64,000 nt of DNA from Bordetella parapertussis (GCA_943331005.2 CALQJX020000014.1:1-64000); one strand, 5' to 3'; numbered from the stretch's first letter, positions 27,687 through 37,564 are shown. Numbers and translations are program-made. The notes: generated by a model from the letters alone, not told the origin.

Positions 27687-27995
27687 AATTAATTTAAAAC
27701 ATTTTGTTTTTGTCCCTTCATTAGTGGCTTCGGCCAGTAGGAAAGTCGAAACAATTTGTGATAATGTGTGGCGATATTCTAAATTTGTTGGATTTTCTAT
27801 ACATATATTTGCAAAATAGATACCCGAAATGTAAAGTTTTAGTAATTTAGTCAACTGTTTTGCCAACCATAGACAAAAAATAAGTGTCTATGTAGTAGCA
27901 AGTAATGGATTTAGCAAACACTGAAACAGCAATACGTACTGTTTTTCGATTGCTTGGTCTTAAGTGAATTTATCAATTAAGAAAATTGCGTGAAT
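27687..27995. other. Intergenic region, no gene seen
   Basis: About 310 bp of A/T-rich DNA between two T9SS protein genes. No open frame with coding character and no clear hairpin terminator was seen. It presumably carries the promoter of the downstream gene. Confidence 0.5.
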
Positions 27996-30770
27996 ATGAA
28001 AGGTACTTTTATTAAAGGTTTTACAGGATTAGTGCTGCTGATGTCTGTATTGTTCACAAAGTCCTATGGACAGCTTACAGTTACCGATACAGGTAACTGT
28101 CTCAACCATGTGTTGCATGCTACCATCACAGGTACTATGCCACTGGGTACAGGTATTACGGCAGATGATGCGTATTCAGGTGTGTTCCCATTGGGTTTCA
28201 CCTTCAATTACTATGGTACACCATATACACAGTGTGTTATAGGATCCAATGGTATGGTCTGTTTCAACCTGGGTCTTGCAGGTGCTTATTGTCCATGGCC
28301 TATATCAGCTGCTTTGTTTGGTAATGCCAGCGCGTATAACTCAATTTGTGGCCCCTGGTGCGATATCCTTATAAGTGCAGGTGGTAGCATCACTTACTCT
28401 ACAGCCGGTGTGGCACCAAACAGGAAGTTTGCTGTGACCTGGTGCGGTTCACGTATGTTCTCTTGTACTGCTCAGTGGACCACAAGTCAGATCATTCTTT
28501 ATGAAACAAGTAATATAGTAGAAGTACATACTGCACACAAAGATATTTGTGCATGGAACAGCGGCAGGGCTATTACCGGTGTACAGAATGCAACCGGTAC
28601 ATCTGCAACTGTAGCTCCGGGCAGAGACTGGACTCCATCATGGAGTGTAATGGGTGCCCCTGAAGCCTGGCGCTTTACTCCGGGTGCTGCATACACTGTT
28701 TCTTCTATTCCATACGCGCCAATGCCATATGCTACTTCAGGTATCTACTGGTACGACAGCACTACAGGTGCTTATCTTGGTTCTGGTCCGTTCCTTACAG
28801 TAACACCTACAGTACCTACAACATACATGGCTGCAGCTCTTGGTTGCAACGATACTACCAGAGCTTATATTCACGTACTCCCTCCAAGCGCAGGTGTAGG
28901 TGGTATTCCTCACATCGATACTTTTGAGATCACTAACCCTTCAGAATGTGGTAAATGCGATGGTAAAATAAAATTGCGTGGTGTAAATCCTCACCAGATC
29001 GATACCGTGTTCTGGGCATTCAATGGGGTGCCGCAACCGTCCTATGTGGACTCTGCTGCACTGGATAGCACCATAACACTCAGTAACCTTTGTGGCGGTG
29101 TATATAACTATATCTATGTCAAGGTGGCCAACTGTCCATCCAATCAGATAACTGCAACACTGGTTACCCCGGTACTGGCTATATCCAGCACTACTTTTGG
29201 TAATCCTACTGTCTGCGGTAAATACGACGGTTGGATAAAGCTAAACGGTCTTACTCCTACAAAACCTGTATCTGTTGCTTACAACAAAGGTGGCGTTCCG
29301 CAACCTCCATATGTAGGTATGGTAGCAGGTGATAGTTCGGTGATCATACCAAACCTCGGTGCAGGCAACTATACAGGTATTGCAGCTACTGTAGGTCTGT
29401 GTACTGCTCCCGGCACTCCGGTAACACTGGTTAATCCTCCGCCATACACGCCTTCATTCACATTCGATATGGGTCTTGGTTGCTTTGGTGATACTGTTTT
29501 CATGACTAACACAACTACACCATCTGGTTATTACTCTTACTGGAACTATGATGTTACAGGTGGTGGTACACTGGATAGCCTCAGGACATGGCACATATAC
29601 AACACGCATCTGCTGTCTCCTAAGTATGCTACACAGAAGATAATATCTCTTACTTACAACACTACAGCAACTGGCGATCCTGCATGTGCGAGGACCATAT
29701 TCGATACAGTGGATATCGACCACCGGATAGATGCCATATTTGCACCTAACTACGATTCTGTGTGCAGGGGTGTACCGGTTGTGTTCAGCAATACATCTAC
29801 CAGCAACTACGATCCTAAATATTACTGGCTCTTCGGCGATGGCTTCTACGACGATACAAGTGCGTCTCCTGACCATGCTTACACAGAAGCTGGCATATAT
29901 GGTGTGTTGCTTACAGTTACAGATAATATAGGTTGTGTAGATACTATGTCTCGTGCAATTGAAGTGATCTCTGTTGATGTATTCAATTCTTTCCACGATA
30001 CAGATGTGTGTTTGCGCACACCAATGAAGATCAACCTTCAGTCTGAAACAAAACGTTGGTCGAACATGCCTGTTACTTATGTGTGGTCACAGTCACCGGT
30101 AGGTAGCAACCTTAGCAGGTATGATATCCGTAACCCTGACTTCACAGGTATAGGCGATTATACACTTCATGTTACTGCATCTACGCCACTGTTCCTCGGC
30201 AATCCGGATCATTGCGAAGCCAGCGAAGACCTCATTGTTCGTTCACATCCGCCATTGGTATTTACAGACCTTACTGCAAGCCCTACAACTATAGAGCTGG
30301 GTAAGAGCATTCAGTTGAGTGCACAGGGTGCTGTTTACTACAAATGGAGTCCGGATAATGGTTCTCTTGATAATCCAAACATCAACAATCCTATAGCAAC
30401 GCCTACAGACTCCGTTACCTATTATGTACTGCAGGGTATGAACCTTTGGGGTTGTATAGACACAGCTTACATCACAATCTATACAGATCTGGATGTAACC
30501 CAGTTCGTGCCATCTGCGTTCACACCTGATGGCGACGGTAAGAACGATGTGTTCCGTATCATGAAACTCAGGTTCCAGAAACTGGTAGACTTCAGGGTTT
30601 ACAACAGGTGGGGCGAAACAGTATTCCAGACCATCACGCCGGATGCAGGATGGGATGGTACATACAAAGGTCAGAAGCAGGACATGGGAACTTATGTATA
30701 TGAGATCATCGTGGCACTGCCAAGCGGCGAAAACAAAGTTTACAAAGGCAACGTAACATTGATCAGGTAA
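27996..30770 (+). CDS. PKD-domain surface protein with T9SS type B (gliding motility-associated) sorting domain
   Basis: Started at ATG 27996 (a GTG 6 nt upstream is possible), the product is about 924 residues with a signal peptide ending TKSYGQ. The N-terminal domain (GFTFNYYGTPYTQC ... GSNGMVCF) matches the N-terminal module of the giant Ig-repeat protein. Two internal repeats (CGKCDGKIKLRGVNP and CGKYDGWIKLNGLTP) follow, then a PKD domain (YYWLFGDGFYDDTSASPDHAY). The end (FVPSAFTPDGDGKNDVFRI ... VYNRWGETVF ... WDGTYKGQ) is the type B sorting domain, exported by T9SS and often needing a PorP/SprF partner. None is adjacent. A strong hairpin terminator follows. Confidence 0.88.
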   Translation: MKGTFIKGFTGLVLLMSVLFTKSYGQLTVTDTGNCLNHVLHATITGTMPLGTGITADDAYSGVFPLGFTFNYYGTPYTQCVIGSNGMVCFNLGLAGAYCPWPISAALFGNASAYNSICGPWCDILISAGGSITYSTAGVAPNRKFAVTWCGSRMFSCTAQWTTSQIILYETSNIVEVHTAHKDICAWNSGRAITGVQNATGTSATVAPGRDWTPSWSVMGAPEAWRFTPGAAYTVSSIPYAPMPYATSGIYWYDSTTGAYLGSGPFLTVTPTVPTTYMAAALGCNDTTRAYIHVLPPSAGVGGIPHIDTFEITNPSECGKCDGKIKLRGVNPHQIDTVFWAFNGVPQPSYVDSAALDSTITLSNLCGGVYNYIYVKVANCPSNQITATLVTPVLAISSTTFGNPTVCGKYDGWIKLNGLTPTKPVSVAYNKGGVPQPPYVGMVAGDSSVIIPNLGAGNYTGIAATVGLCTAPGTPVTLVNPPPYTPSFTFDMGLGCFGDTVFMTNTTTPSGYYSYWNYDVTGGGTLDSLRTWHIYNTHLLSPKYATQKIISLTYNTTATGDPACARTIFDTVDIDHRIDAIFAPNYDSVCRGVPVVFSNTSTSNYDPKYYWLFGDGFYDDTSASPDHAYTEAGIYGVLLTVTDNIGCVDTMSRAIEVISVDVFNSFHDTDVCLRTPMKINLQSETKRWSNMPVTYVWSQSPVGSNLSRYDIRNPDFTGIGDYTLHVTASTPLFLGNPDHCEASEDLIVRSHPPLVFTDLTASPTTIELGKSIQLSAQGAVYYKWSPDNGSLDNPNINNPIATPTDSVTYYVLQGMNLWGCIDTAYITIYTDLDVTQFVPSAFTPDGDGKNDVFRIMKLRFQKLVDFRVYNRWGETVFQTITPDAGWDGTYKGQKQDMGTYVYEIIVALPSGENKVYKGNVTLIR

Positions 30771-30789
30771 TACGTTCGCTCACAGATAT

Positions 30790-30829
30790 CCAAATAAAAA
30801 TGCCCCGGTTTCGGGGCATTTTTATTTGG
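30790..30829. terminator. Hairpin terminator after the type B protein gene
   Basis: An 18-bp perfect stem (30790-30807 with 30812-30829) around loop GTTT, with the T-run in the descending arm. The symmetrical A/T flanks allow use from both strands; the convergent helicase gene ends at 30869. Confidence 0.8.
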
Positions 30830-30868
30830 TAGATATTTTGTTGAAAAAGGAGGGAAAGGAGGGTAGTG

Positions 30869-32197
30869 TTATTTCTTTTGTCCTCTCGATTTTGGCTTGC
30901 CGTATTTGATACGCATCTTTTCCTTGTGGCTCACTTTCACATTCACTTTCACATTCTTGGCCAGCTTTTCGTGGAAGGCTCCTCCCGACTCTTCTATCTT
31001 GGGTAGTGCTATAAGTGTTTCTCTCATGCGCACCTTTGGTTTCTCGTCCTCTGTGAGCTCGTCTGATATGACCAGATGCTCGGGTAGTGGCTGAACCGGT
31101 ACCTTGTAATTCATCAGGTTTTCTATTTCTTCCATCAGCGGGCGTTCACGCTCGGTCATAAAGGTGATAGATATGCCCTTTCTGTCGGCCCTGCCGGTAC
31201 GGCCTATGCGGTGTATGTAGGCTTCGCGTTCTTCGGGTACATCGAAGTTGATAACGTGCGTAACCTCCGATATGTCTATACCTCTGGCCACAAGATCTGT
31301 GGCAATAATGAAGCGGTAAGAACCATCGCGAAACTTATTGATGGTGTTGAAACGATGGTTTTGTGCTTTGTTGGAGTGAATGACACCAGCCTGCTCGGGG
31401 AACTTCAACGATACTTCTTCAAACAGTTCATCGGCCAGTTTTTTGGTGGCAACGAAAACCAGCACCTTGGTCATGCTTTCATCTTCGCGTAGCAGCAGAT
31501 CCAGCATGTTGGCCTTGGTATAGAAGTTGGGTGTTTCGTAAAGTGTCTGATTGATATTGTCGAGCGGTGTGCCTGCGGGTGCAGCCTCCACTTTCTCCGG
31601 GTCATTGAAATAATCGCGCATCAATACCTCTACCTCTTCTGTAATAGTAGCAGAGAAAAGGAGGTTCTGCCTTTTTTCGGGCATCCTGTCCAGGATATTA
31701 TTGATCTGAGTACGGAAACCCAGATTGAACAGTTCATCTACTTCATCAATGATCAGTCTTTTTATCGATTTCAGCTTCAGAGAGCCATCCAATACCAGAT
31801 CCAGCAATCGGCCGGGAGTAGCTACAACTATATCGCAGCCATTCTCTACTTCCAGTTTCTGCGGGCGCATGTTCACGCCGCCAAATACGCCTACTGTTAC
31901 TACGTTCATGTAGGTGGTCAGGCGCTCTATCTCTTCAGTTACCTGTTTCACCAGTTCGCGGGTAGGTACCAGTATCAGCACCTGAGGGAACTTGTCCTTG
32001 GAGAATTTCCAGAGGCGCAGGCAGGGCAGCAGGTAGGCCAGCGTTTTGCCGGTACCTGTTTGTGCAATGCCGCATACATCCCTGCCAGACATGATCACAG
32101 AGAATATCTTGTGCTGTATAGTGGTGGGTGTATTATAACCCAGGTCATCGAGGGCGTTTAATAAGGGTGTGTTGAGGTTGAGCTCTTGAAAGGTCAT
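30869..32197 (-). CDS. DEAD-box ATP-dependent RNA helicase (motif II reads DEVD)
   Basis: Started at ATG 32197 (MTFQELNLNTPLL), the product is 442 residues; the frame runs open into the aat gene but that part is not conserved. Q motif about 5-30, motif I AQTGTGKT (45-52), Ia PTRELVK, Ib TPGR, motif II DEVD (151-154) in place of DEAD, motif III SAT (182-184), motif V ATDLVARGID and VI HRIGRTGR. The C-terminal tail is basic (KNVKVNVKVSHKEKMRIKYG), typical of RNA binding. It probably remodels rRNA or mRNA in the cytoplasm. A TACCTTCG box lies 20 nt upstream. Confidence 0.9.
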   Translation of the reverse strand: MTFQELNLNTPLLNALDDLGYNTPTTIQHKIFSVIMSGRDVCGIAQTGTGKTLAYLLPCLRLWKFSKDKFPQVLILVPTRELVKQVTEEIERLTTYMNVVTVGVFGGVNMRPQKLEVENGCDIVVATPGRLLDLVLDGSLKLKSIKRLIIDEVDELFNLGFRTQINNILDRMPEKRQNLLFSATITEEVEVLMRDYFNDPEKVEAAPAGTPLDNINQTLYETPNFYTKANMLDLLLREDESMTKVLVFVATKKLADELFEEVSLKFPEQAGVIHSNKAQNHRFNTINKFRDGSYRFIIATDLVARGIDISEVTHVINFDVPEEREAYIHRIGRTGRADRKGISITFMTERERPLMEEIENLMNYKVPVQPLPEHLVISDELTEDEKPKVRMRETLIALPKIEESGGAFHEKLAKNVKVNVKVSHKEKMRIKYGKPKSRGQKK

Positions 32198-32217
32198 GAT
32201 ATGACTGTATGTGACTG

Positions 32218-32225
32218 CGAAGGTA
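32218..32225 (-). promoter_or_regulatory. -7 box TACCTTCG for the helicase gene
   Basis: One base from TAnnTTTG, 20 nt before ATG 32197. It lies within the longer open frame and so supports the shorter start. Confidence 0.4.
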
Positions 32226-32247
32226 AACCAATATAAGGTAGCATAGC

Positions 32248-32901
32248 TTATTTGTCTAATAGCAGACCAAGCAGGCCTGTAAATTCCTGTCTGGCTATCA
32301 TACATGCGCCCAGACTTTCCAGGTGTTCTGTGTGTACCTGACAGTCTATAAGACGTGCTCCCTGCGCCTGCAGCAGTTGCACCCAGTTGATGAAAGCGAA
32401 CTTACTGGCATTGCTCACTCTGCTAAACATACTCTCCCCGAAAAATACATTCCCCATACGTATTCCATAAAGGCCACCCACCAGCTGGCCATCCTGCCAC
32501 GCTTCTGCACTGTGTGCGATCCCTATCTGGTACAGGTCGGTATAGGCAGCAACAATATCATTGGTTATCCAGGTGCCATCCTGTCCGGGGCGGTCTACGG
32601 TCATACAGTTTTGTATTACCTGATCGAATGCAGTATTGGTCCTGAACTCGAATTGGCCACTTGTAATTACCTTCTTCATGCTCTTGCTTACTTTCAGCTC
32701 TTCGGGAAAAAGAACAAACCGCGGGTCCGGCGACCACCACAACGGTGGCTCATCATCGCTGAACCATGGGAAAATGCCACTACGGTAGGCCAGCAGCAAT
32801 CGCTCCCTGCTCAGGTCGCCACCCACAGCCAGCAACCCGTCGGGCAGGGCATGTTCCAGTGGCGGGAACCACATAGTTTCGTCGAGCAATGTGAGGTTCA
32901 T
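32248..32901 (-). CDS. aat: Leucyl/phenylalanyl-tRNA--protein transferase
   Basis: Started at ATG 32901, the product is 217 residues, the usual Aat length; upstream sequence reaches only a TTG. Family motifs are present: FPP at the start, ALPDGLLAVGGDLS, AYRSGIFPWF with PLWWSPDPRFVL, then G-T-W-I, A-Y-x-x-L and GGLYGIRMGNVFFGESMFS, and LIDCQVHTEHLESLGA. It adds Leu or Phe to N-terminal Arg/Lys of proteins, marking them for ClpS/ClpAP degradation (N-degron pathway). It lies 50 bp upstream of the helicase gene on the same strand. Confidence 0.93.
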   Translation of the reverse strand: MNLTLLDETMWFPPLEHALPDGLLAVGGDLSRERLLLAYRSGIFPWFSDDEPPLWWSPDPRFVLFPEELKVSKSMKKVITSGQFEFRTNTAFDQVIQNCMTVDRPGQDGTWITNDIVAAYTDLYQIGIAHSAEAWQDGQLVGGLYGIRMGNVFFGESMFSRVSNASKFAFINWVQLLQAQGARLIDCQVHTEHLESLGACMIARQEFTGLLGLLLDK

Positions 32902-33032
32902 TTTGTCTGCAGCAGAATAGGTCAGAACCGCAAATTTCCTTCTTTTCAGGCATATATATACCAATAAAAAACGGCATTGGTTTTTAACGATGTAAGGTGT
33001 TTTGATTATACTTTTATTAACAGCATTTCACC

Positions 33033-33040
33033 TACATTTG
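33033..33040 (+). promoter_or_regulatory. -7 box TACATTTG for the tail-specific protease gene
   Basis: A perfect TAnnTTTG, 26 nt before ATG 33067. Confidence 0.5.
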
Positions 33041-33066
33041 TTAGAGACTATACTGTATAAATATTT

Positions 33067-35265
33067 ATGTTGCAATTCATGAAGAATAAAATACTGATAC
33101 CGTTGCTGGTTATTGGGGCGCTTGCTGCATTCTTTTCATTTAAGTATGTACGTGCGGGCGTAAAATCATCTCAGCAACGCAGGGCACTGGTGATAGAGAC
33201 GGTAATGAAAACCATACAGGCAGGTCACTATTCGGCCAGACCAATAGACGATACTTTTTCGGTTCGCGTATATCGTAGCATGGTCACTGCTTTCGATGGA
33301 GAAAAACTATACTTTACTACTAAGGATATTGAGAAAATAAGCAAGTTCGAATATCTTATTGACGATCAGGTGAAGGCTGGTTCTGCAGAGTTCTTCGATA
33401 CGCTGGAGGCCATATATCTGCGCCGCATGAACGCATCTGAAAAGATCTTTGAAGAAATTCTGAAAACACCTTTCAGCTTTAATACTGATGAATGGCTACA
33501 GCTCACTCCCGAAAAGAATGTGTATGCCTCTGACGAAAAAGAACAGGTGGAACGCTGGCGCAAATACCTGAAATACCGCACACTGGTAAAGTTTGTGGAC
33601 CTGAAAACAGAACAGGAAAAGAAAAAAGAGAACAAAGATTCGGTGAACGTGAAAATGAAGACCGATGAAGAACTGGAAATACAGGCCCGTCAGGAAATTC
33701 TGAAAAGCAATCAGCGATATATAAAACGTTTGCGCAAAGGCAAGGATGAAGACCGCTTTACCTTCTACGTAAACAAGTTGACAGAAACAGAAGATCCACA
33801 TACTTCTTACTTCCCGCCTGTAGACAAAAGCGCATTCGACGAAAAGATGAGCGGCAGCTTTGTGGGCATAGGTGCACGCCTCAATCAGAGCGACGATAAA
33901 ACAACCGTTGCTTCTGTCATCACAGGTAGTCCTTCGTGGAAACAGGGCGAACTGAAAGAAGGTGACGAGATAATGAAAGTAGCTCAGGGCGATAAAGTAC
34001 CTGTAGACATATCGGGCTACGAACTGGATGATGTAGTGAAACTGATACGTGGCGAAAAAGGCACAGAAGTGCGCCTTACTGTAAGGAGCGCCGATGGAGC
34101 AGTGAAAGTGATACCGATAAAGAGAGGTGTGGTAGAGATCGAAGAAACATTTGCAAAGTCTGCTGTTATCAAAACAAAGGACGGTTCTATTGGCTTCATT
34201 TATCTGCCTGAATTCTATGCCGACTTTAACCACACCAGTGGTCGTACCTGCAGTAAAGACGTAGCTGTAGAAGTGCAGAAGCTGAAGGATGCAGGCGTGA
34301 AAGGCATCATACTGGATCTGCGCTATAATGGTGGCGGTTCTCTGGGCGATGTGGTAGATATGGCTGGTATATTCCTGGGTCGCGGTCCGGTGGTGCAGGT
34401 AAAGAGCAGTCACTCTTCGCCAAGTATACTGCGCTCTCATCCATACGATACTGCGCTTTATTCTGGTCCGCTTGCAGTAATGGTCAATCAGGGTAGTGCA
34501 TCAGCATCAGAGATACTGGCTGCTGTGTTGCAGGATCATAAAAGAGCCATCATTGTTGGTTCTACCACGTTTGGTAAGGGCACTGTACAGAAAATGGTCT
34601 CTCTCGATGATATGATAGATCCTATGACCCGACTTAACCTGATGAGTGATACATCAGGTAATTCAGGCGGCTCTATAGGAGCGCTGAAACTGACCATGGA
34701 GAAATTCTACCGTGTTAACGGCGGATCTACGCAGCAGAAAGGAGTAACACCTGAAATAGATATGCCGGACCCCTATGATGGATATGATGACGAGGAGCTC
34801 GGCGAGCGCCACAACAAGTCGGCATTGGCCTGGGACGAGATACCACCGGTAGATTACAAAACAACCAACAGTATCCCTAACCTGCCACAGGTCATAACAT
34901 TCAGTCAGGGTCGCATCAATGCAAATCCTACTTTCAAACTGATCACTGATAATGCCCGTGCCATCAGGAAGAAAAGAGACGACAACAAAGTATCGCTTAA
35001 CGAAACACAATACAAAAAAGAGCAGGAAGAGATCAATGCAACTTCTAAGAAACTGGATTCACTGCAGAAAAACTCTATTCAGCTGGAAATGGCAAATGCT
35101 CCTGCCGATCTCGAAAGGGTAAACGTAGACAGCGCATCTATAGCCAAGAACAAAGAATGGCTGAAAGCACTGGGCAAGGATATATACATTGCCGAAACGG
35201 TGAACATCATCAACGATATCCGCAAGGGAGAAATGAAGATGAGTGTGGGCCGCGAAAAAAGATAA
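33067..35265 (+). CDS. Tail-specific (C-terminal processing) protease Prc/CtpA, S41
   Basis: The 732-residue product has an N-terminal signal anchor (about 5-24). A helical Tsp N-domain follows (to about 230, including DPHTSYFPP), then a PDZ domain (about 235-330), and the S41 protease core: RYNGGGSLGDV, the GSASASE motif (476-482) with the nucleophilic Ser, and FGKGTVQ with the general-base Lys (about 504). The C-terminal DUF3340-like part is Lys/Glu-rich and coiled. The length and order match E. coli Prc more than short CtpA. It should degrade or trim proteins at their C-termini in the periplasm. A hairpin terminator follows. Confidence 0.92.
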   Translation: MLQFMKNKILIPLLVIGALAAFFSFKYVRAGVKSSQQRRALVIETVMKTIQAGHYSARPIDDTFSVRVYRSMVTAFDGEKLYFTTKDIEKISKFEYLIDDQVKAGSAEFFDTLEAIYLRRMNASEKIFEEILKTPFSFNTDEWLQLTPEKNVYASDEKEQVERWRKYLKYRTLVKFVDLKTEQEKKKENKDSVNVKMKTDEELEIQARQEILKSNQRYIKRLRKGKDEDRFTFYVNKLTETEDPHTSYFPPVDKSAFDEKMSGSFVGIGARLNQSDDKTTVASVITGSPSWKQGELKEGDEIMKVAQGDKVPVDISGYELDDVVKLIRGEKGTEVRLTVRSADGAVKVIPIKRGVVEIEETFAKSAVIKTKDGSIGFIYLPEFYADFNHTSGRTCSKDVAVEVQKLKDAGVKGIILDLRYNGGGSLGDVVDMAGIFLGRGPVVQVKSSHSSPSILRSHPYDTALYSGPLAVMVNQGSASASEILAAVLQDHKRAIIVGSTTFGKGTVQKMVSLDDMIDPMTRLNLMSDTSGNSGGSIGALKLTMEKFYRVNGGSTQQKGVTPEIDMPDPYDGYDDEELGERHNKSALAWDEIPPVDYKTTNSIPNLPQVITFSQGRINANPTFKLITDNARAIRKKRDDNKVSLNETQYKKEQEEINATSKKLDSLQKNSIQLEMANAPADLERVNVDSASIAKNKEWLKALGKDIYIAETVNIINDIRKGEMKMSVGREKR

Positions 35266-35287
35266 CAGCCTTTAAAACGCATCATTG

Positions 35288-35320
35288 AAAAAGCAGACTC
35301 AGTAATGGGGCTGCTTTTTT
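35288..35320 (+). terminator. Hairpin terminator after the protease gene
   Basis: AAAAAGCAG (35288-35296) pairs with CTGCTTTTTT (35311-35320) over a 14-nt loop; the T-run continues to TTTTTTTATT. Confidence 0.65.
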
Positions 35321-35359
35321 TATTGCCGGTAATAGCTGTGCTATACACCCTGAAATTGT

Positions 35360-35367
35360 TATTTTCG
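35360..35367 (+). promoter_or_regulatory. -7 box TATTTTCG, 7 nt before GTG 35375
   Basis: One base from consensus. The spacing matches other short-leader starts in the window and supports the GTG start. Confidence 0.4.
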
Positions 35368-35374
35368 CTACGTA

Positions 35375-37213
35375 GTGGATACGAACAGCAAACATATTGG
35401 AGACCTTCATAGCTTGCCCGGCTTTATTAGCAGCAAGTGGTATGGTATGCTTGTGTTCCTGGTTGCATTTGCTGTTTATGCCAACACACTGGGGCATGGG
35501 TTTGTGCTGGACGATCTGGCAGTGATAACACATAACAAGTATGTGCAGCAGGGCACTGGAGGTATAGCTGCTATCTGGACCACGCCATCGCTTAGTGGTT
35601 TTGCCGACAGGCAGGTAGCTGCAGGTACTGCTGTAAACGATCTTTACAGGCCGGTATCTTTAACCCTCTTTGCAGTAGAAAATCAGCTGTTTGGCAGCGG
35701 CGCATTTGCCGGGCATCTGTTCAGTGTGTTGCTGTTTGCCGTTTGTGCCTTGCTGTTCTATCTGGTGCTGCTGCAGTTGCTGGGTCATTCGCGTAGTTAT
35801 ATTGCCTTGCTCGCCGCCTTATTGTTTGCCGTGCATCCCATACATACTGAAGTGGTAGCCAACATAAAAAGCAGAGACGAATTGTTATGTTGTGGTTTCG
35901 CTTTCAGCGCACTGTTGCTGGCGCTTCGCTACGTAGATACTGGTAGATTAACATTGCTCATTGCTGCCGCATTTACTTACTTAATATCCTTGCTTTCCAA
36001 AGAAACCTCTGTAAGTTTTGTGCTGCTGTTGCCCCTGGTTTGTTTCTTGTTTGCAGCTGCCGATCGCAGGCGCATAATACTGGTGGGTGCAGTATCAGTT
36101 GGGGTGTTGTGTGCGTATCTGTACCTGCGTTATAGTATACTTTCTTCACATAATGCCAATCATCCTGAACTGATAGACTTTCTGGAGAATCCACTTGCTG
36201 CTGTGTCTCAGGGAGCATCGGCAGTGGCTACGGCTATAGAGGTTATGGGGCGTTATCTGTTATTGTTGTTGTTGCCTTATCCACTCTCATCAGACAGGAC
36301 CTTCGATAGTATTCCTTTCTCCGGCTGGGGAGATGTGCGTGTATGGATGACAGTGCTGGCATATTTGCTGCTGTTGGTTGTCGCCATTCGCCGCTTTTCG
36401 AAAGACAAAAAGGATCTTATAGCTACCGGCATACTTGTCTTCCTTGCTACTATTGCTGTTTTTACCAACCTTTTCTTCCTCACCGGCGCTGTCATGGCCG
36501 ATCGTTTCCTGTTTTTACCTTCGGCAGGTTTCTGTATTGCGGTTGCCGGAATTGTCTCTTTGCTGCAGCAGAGTGGCGTATCTGTAAAGGGTGTTACTTA
36601 TGTGTTCCTGCCTGTTTTATTATTGCTGGGTGGTATGGCTATTGCCCGCAATGCCGACTGGAGAGACAATTATTCATTGGCAACTGCAGATCTGCGCCAC
36701 TACCCGCGCAATGCAAGACTGCAACATACTGTTGGCTACCTGCTGGCCACAGAGAGGCTGCAGCAGGCAGGCTCAGACAACGAAGCGAACGGGTTGCTGA
36801 ATGAGGCTTTGCAGCACTATCGTACCTCACTGGCCATATATTCTGCACAAAGCAAGGTGCATACCGATATGGCCGATCTTTTTTTGCGCAGGCAACTATA
36901 CGATTCTGCACAACTGCATGTAGCACAGGCGCTGTTGCTGAAACCCGATGACCCTGTAATACTGAGTATGCTAGGTGGCATTTACTTTGCACAGGCGCGC
37001 TACGATAAAACACTGGAACTATGTCGCAGGGCCTTGCAGCGCGACCCCGGCAATGTGGCTATCTGGAACAATATGGGTATCTGCTTCCTGCAACTGAAAC
37101 AATACGATTCTGTAATAGCAATAAGCAATCAGGTGCTGCAGTCCGACCCTGCTAATACATTAGCAGCAGGCAACCTCGCCACAGCGCAGCAGCAATTGGC
37201 ACAACAACATTGA
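35375..37213 (+). CDS. Multi-spanning membrane protein with C-terminal TPR repeats (TMTC/DUF1736-like)
   Basis: The product is 612 residues from GTG 35375; the first ATG in frame is 24 codons later, just before membrane helix 1. The N-terminal 430 residues hold about ten membrane helices, with GHGFVLDDLAVI in the first outside loop (DD being the metal/sugar-phosphate motif of GT-C enzymes) and HPIHTEVVANIKSRDELL in another, both hallmarks of TMTC-like proteins. The last 170 residues are TPR repeats (AIWNNMGICFLQLKQYDSVI). Related eukaryotic TMTCs are protein O-mannosyltransferases. Bacterial members are uncharacterised, so glycosyl transfer to exported proteins is an inference. Confidence 0.8.
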   Translation: MDTNSKHIGDLHSLPGFISSKWYGMLVFLVAFAVYANTLGHGFVLDDLAVITHNKYVQQGTGGIAAIWTTPSLSGFADRQVAAGTAVNDLYRPVSLTLFAVENQLFGSGAFAGHLFSVLLFAVCALLFYLVLLQLLGHSRSYIALLAALLFAVHPIHTEVVANIKSRDELLCCGFAFSALLLALRYVDTGRLTLLIAAAFTYLISLLSKETSVSFVLLLPLVCFLFAAADRRRIILVGAVSVGVLCAYLYLRYSILSSHNANHPELIDFLENPLAAVSQGASAVATAIEVMGRYLLLLLLPYPLSSDRTFDSIPFSGWGDVRVWMTVLAYLLLLVVAIRRFSKDKKDLIATGILVFLATIAVFTNLFFLTGAVMADRFLFLPSAGFCIAVAGIVSLLQQSGVSVKGVTYVFLPVLLLLGGMAIARNADWRDNYSLATADLRHYPRNARLQHTVGYLLATERLQQAGSDNEANGLLNEALQHYRTSLAIYSAQSKVHTDMADLFLRRQLYDSAQLHVAQALLLKPDDPVILSMLGGIYFAQARYDKTLELCRRALQRDPGNVAIWNNMGICFLQLKQYDSVIAISNQVLQSDPANTLAAGNLATAQQQLAQQH

Positions 37214-37220
37214 TGGGTGG

Positions 37221-37560
37221 TTACAGTTGCTTTTCAAGCAGTCTGCGTAGCATAGCAAAACGTTGCGAAAGATGAGCGGGATGAATAAAAGGATAGAACT
37301 GATAGTGTGTGGTATGAAAAGCAGAATAGAATAGCCAGAAACCCGGCGCCAATAGCGGGATCGCAGCTTATTCAGCACTCAGTGGGCGCCGGCTCTTGTT
37401 GGCATCCGGAAATACATTGAATGACCATTCGGCAGATTCCGCTGTACTTCTGTCAAAGATCACATCCGGTTGTTTCGATAAGGCCAAAAGACGCTGCGAT
37501 GAACTTTGCCAGCGCTTCAGCACACAGGGTAGAATAGGTAGTAGGGGAAATAGACTGCAT
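37221..37560 (-). pseudogene. Decayed small gene, unrecognised
   Basis: A perfect promoter-start arrangement (TACCTTTG then 4 nt then ATG 37560) opens a frame that stops after about 35 codons. One frame over, coding-like sequence continues (for example KQPDVIFDRSTAESAEW, FNVFPDANKS), is interrupted by an in-frame TAA at 37368-37370, and resumes in the same frame (GFWLFYSAFHTTHYQFYPF ... RRLLEKQL) up to TAA 37221-37223. The simplest reading is one frameshift and one nonsense mutation in a gene of about 110 codons. I cannot name the family. Confidence 0.45.
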
Positions 37561-37564
37561 GGCA

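Noticed and set aside
30869..32305. Longer helicase start reaching into the aat gene
   Set aside because: The extra 36 residues are not helicase-like and overlap the conserved end of aat; a -7 box lies inside the extension.
33496..34440. 314-codon open frame opposite the tail-specific protease
   Set aside because: Antisense shadow of a gene with complete S41/PDZ motifs; no conserved features of its own.
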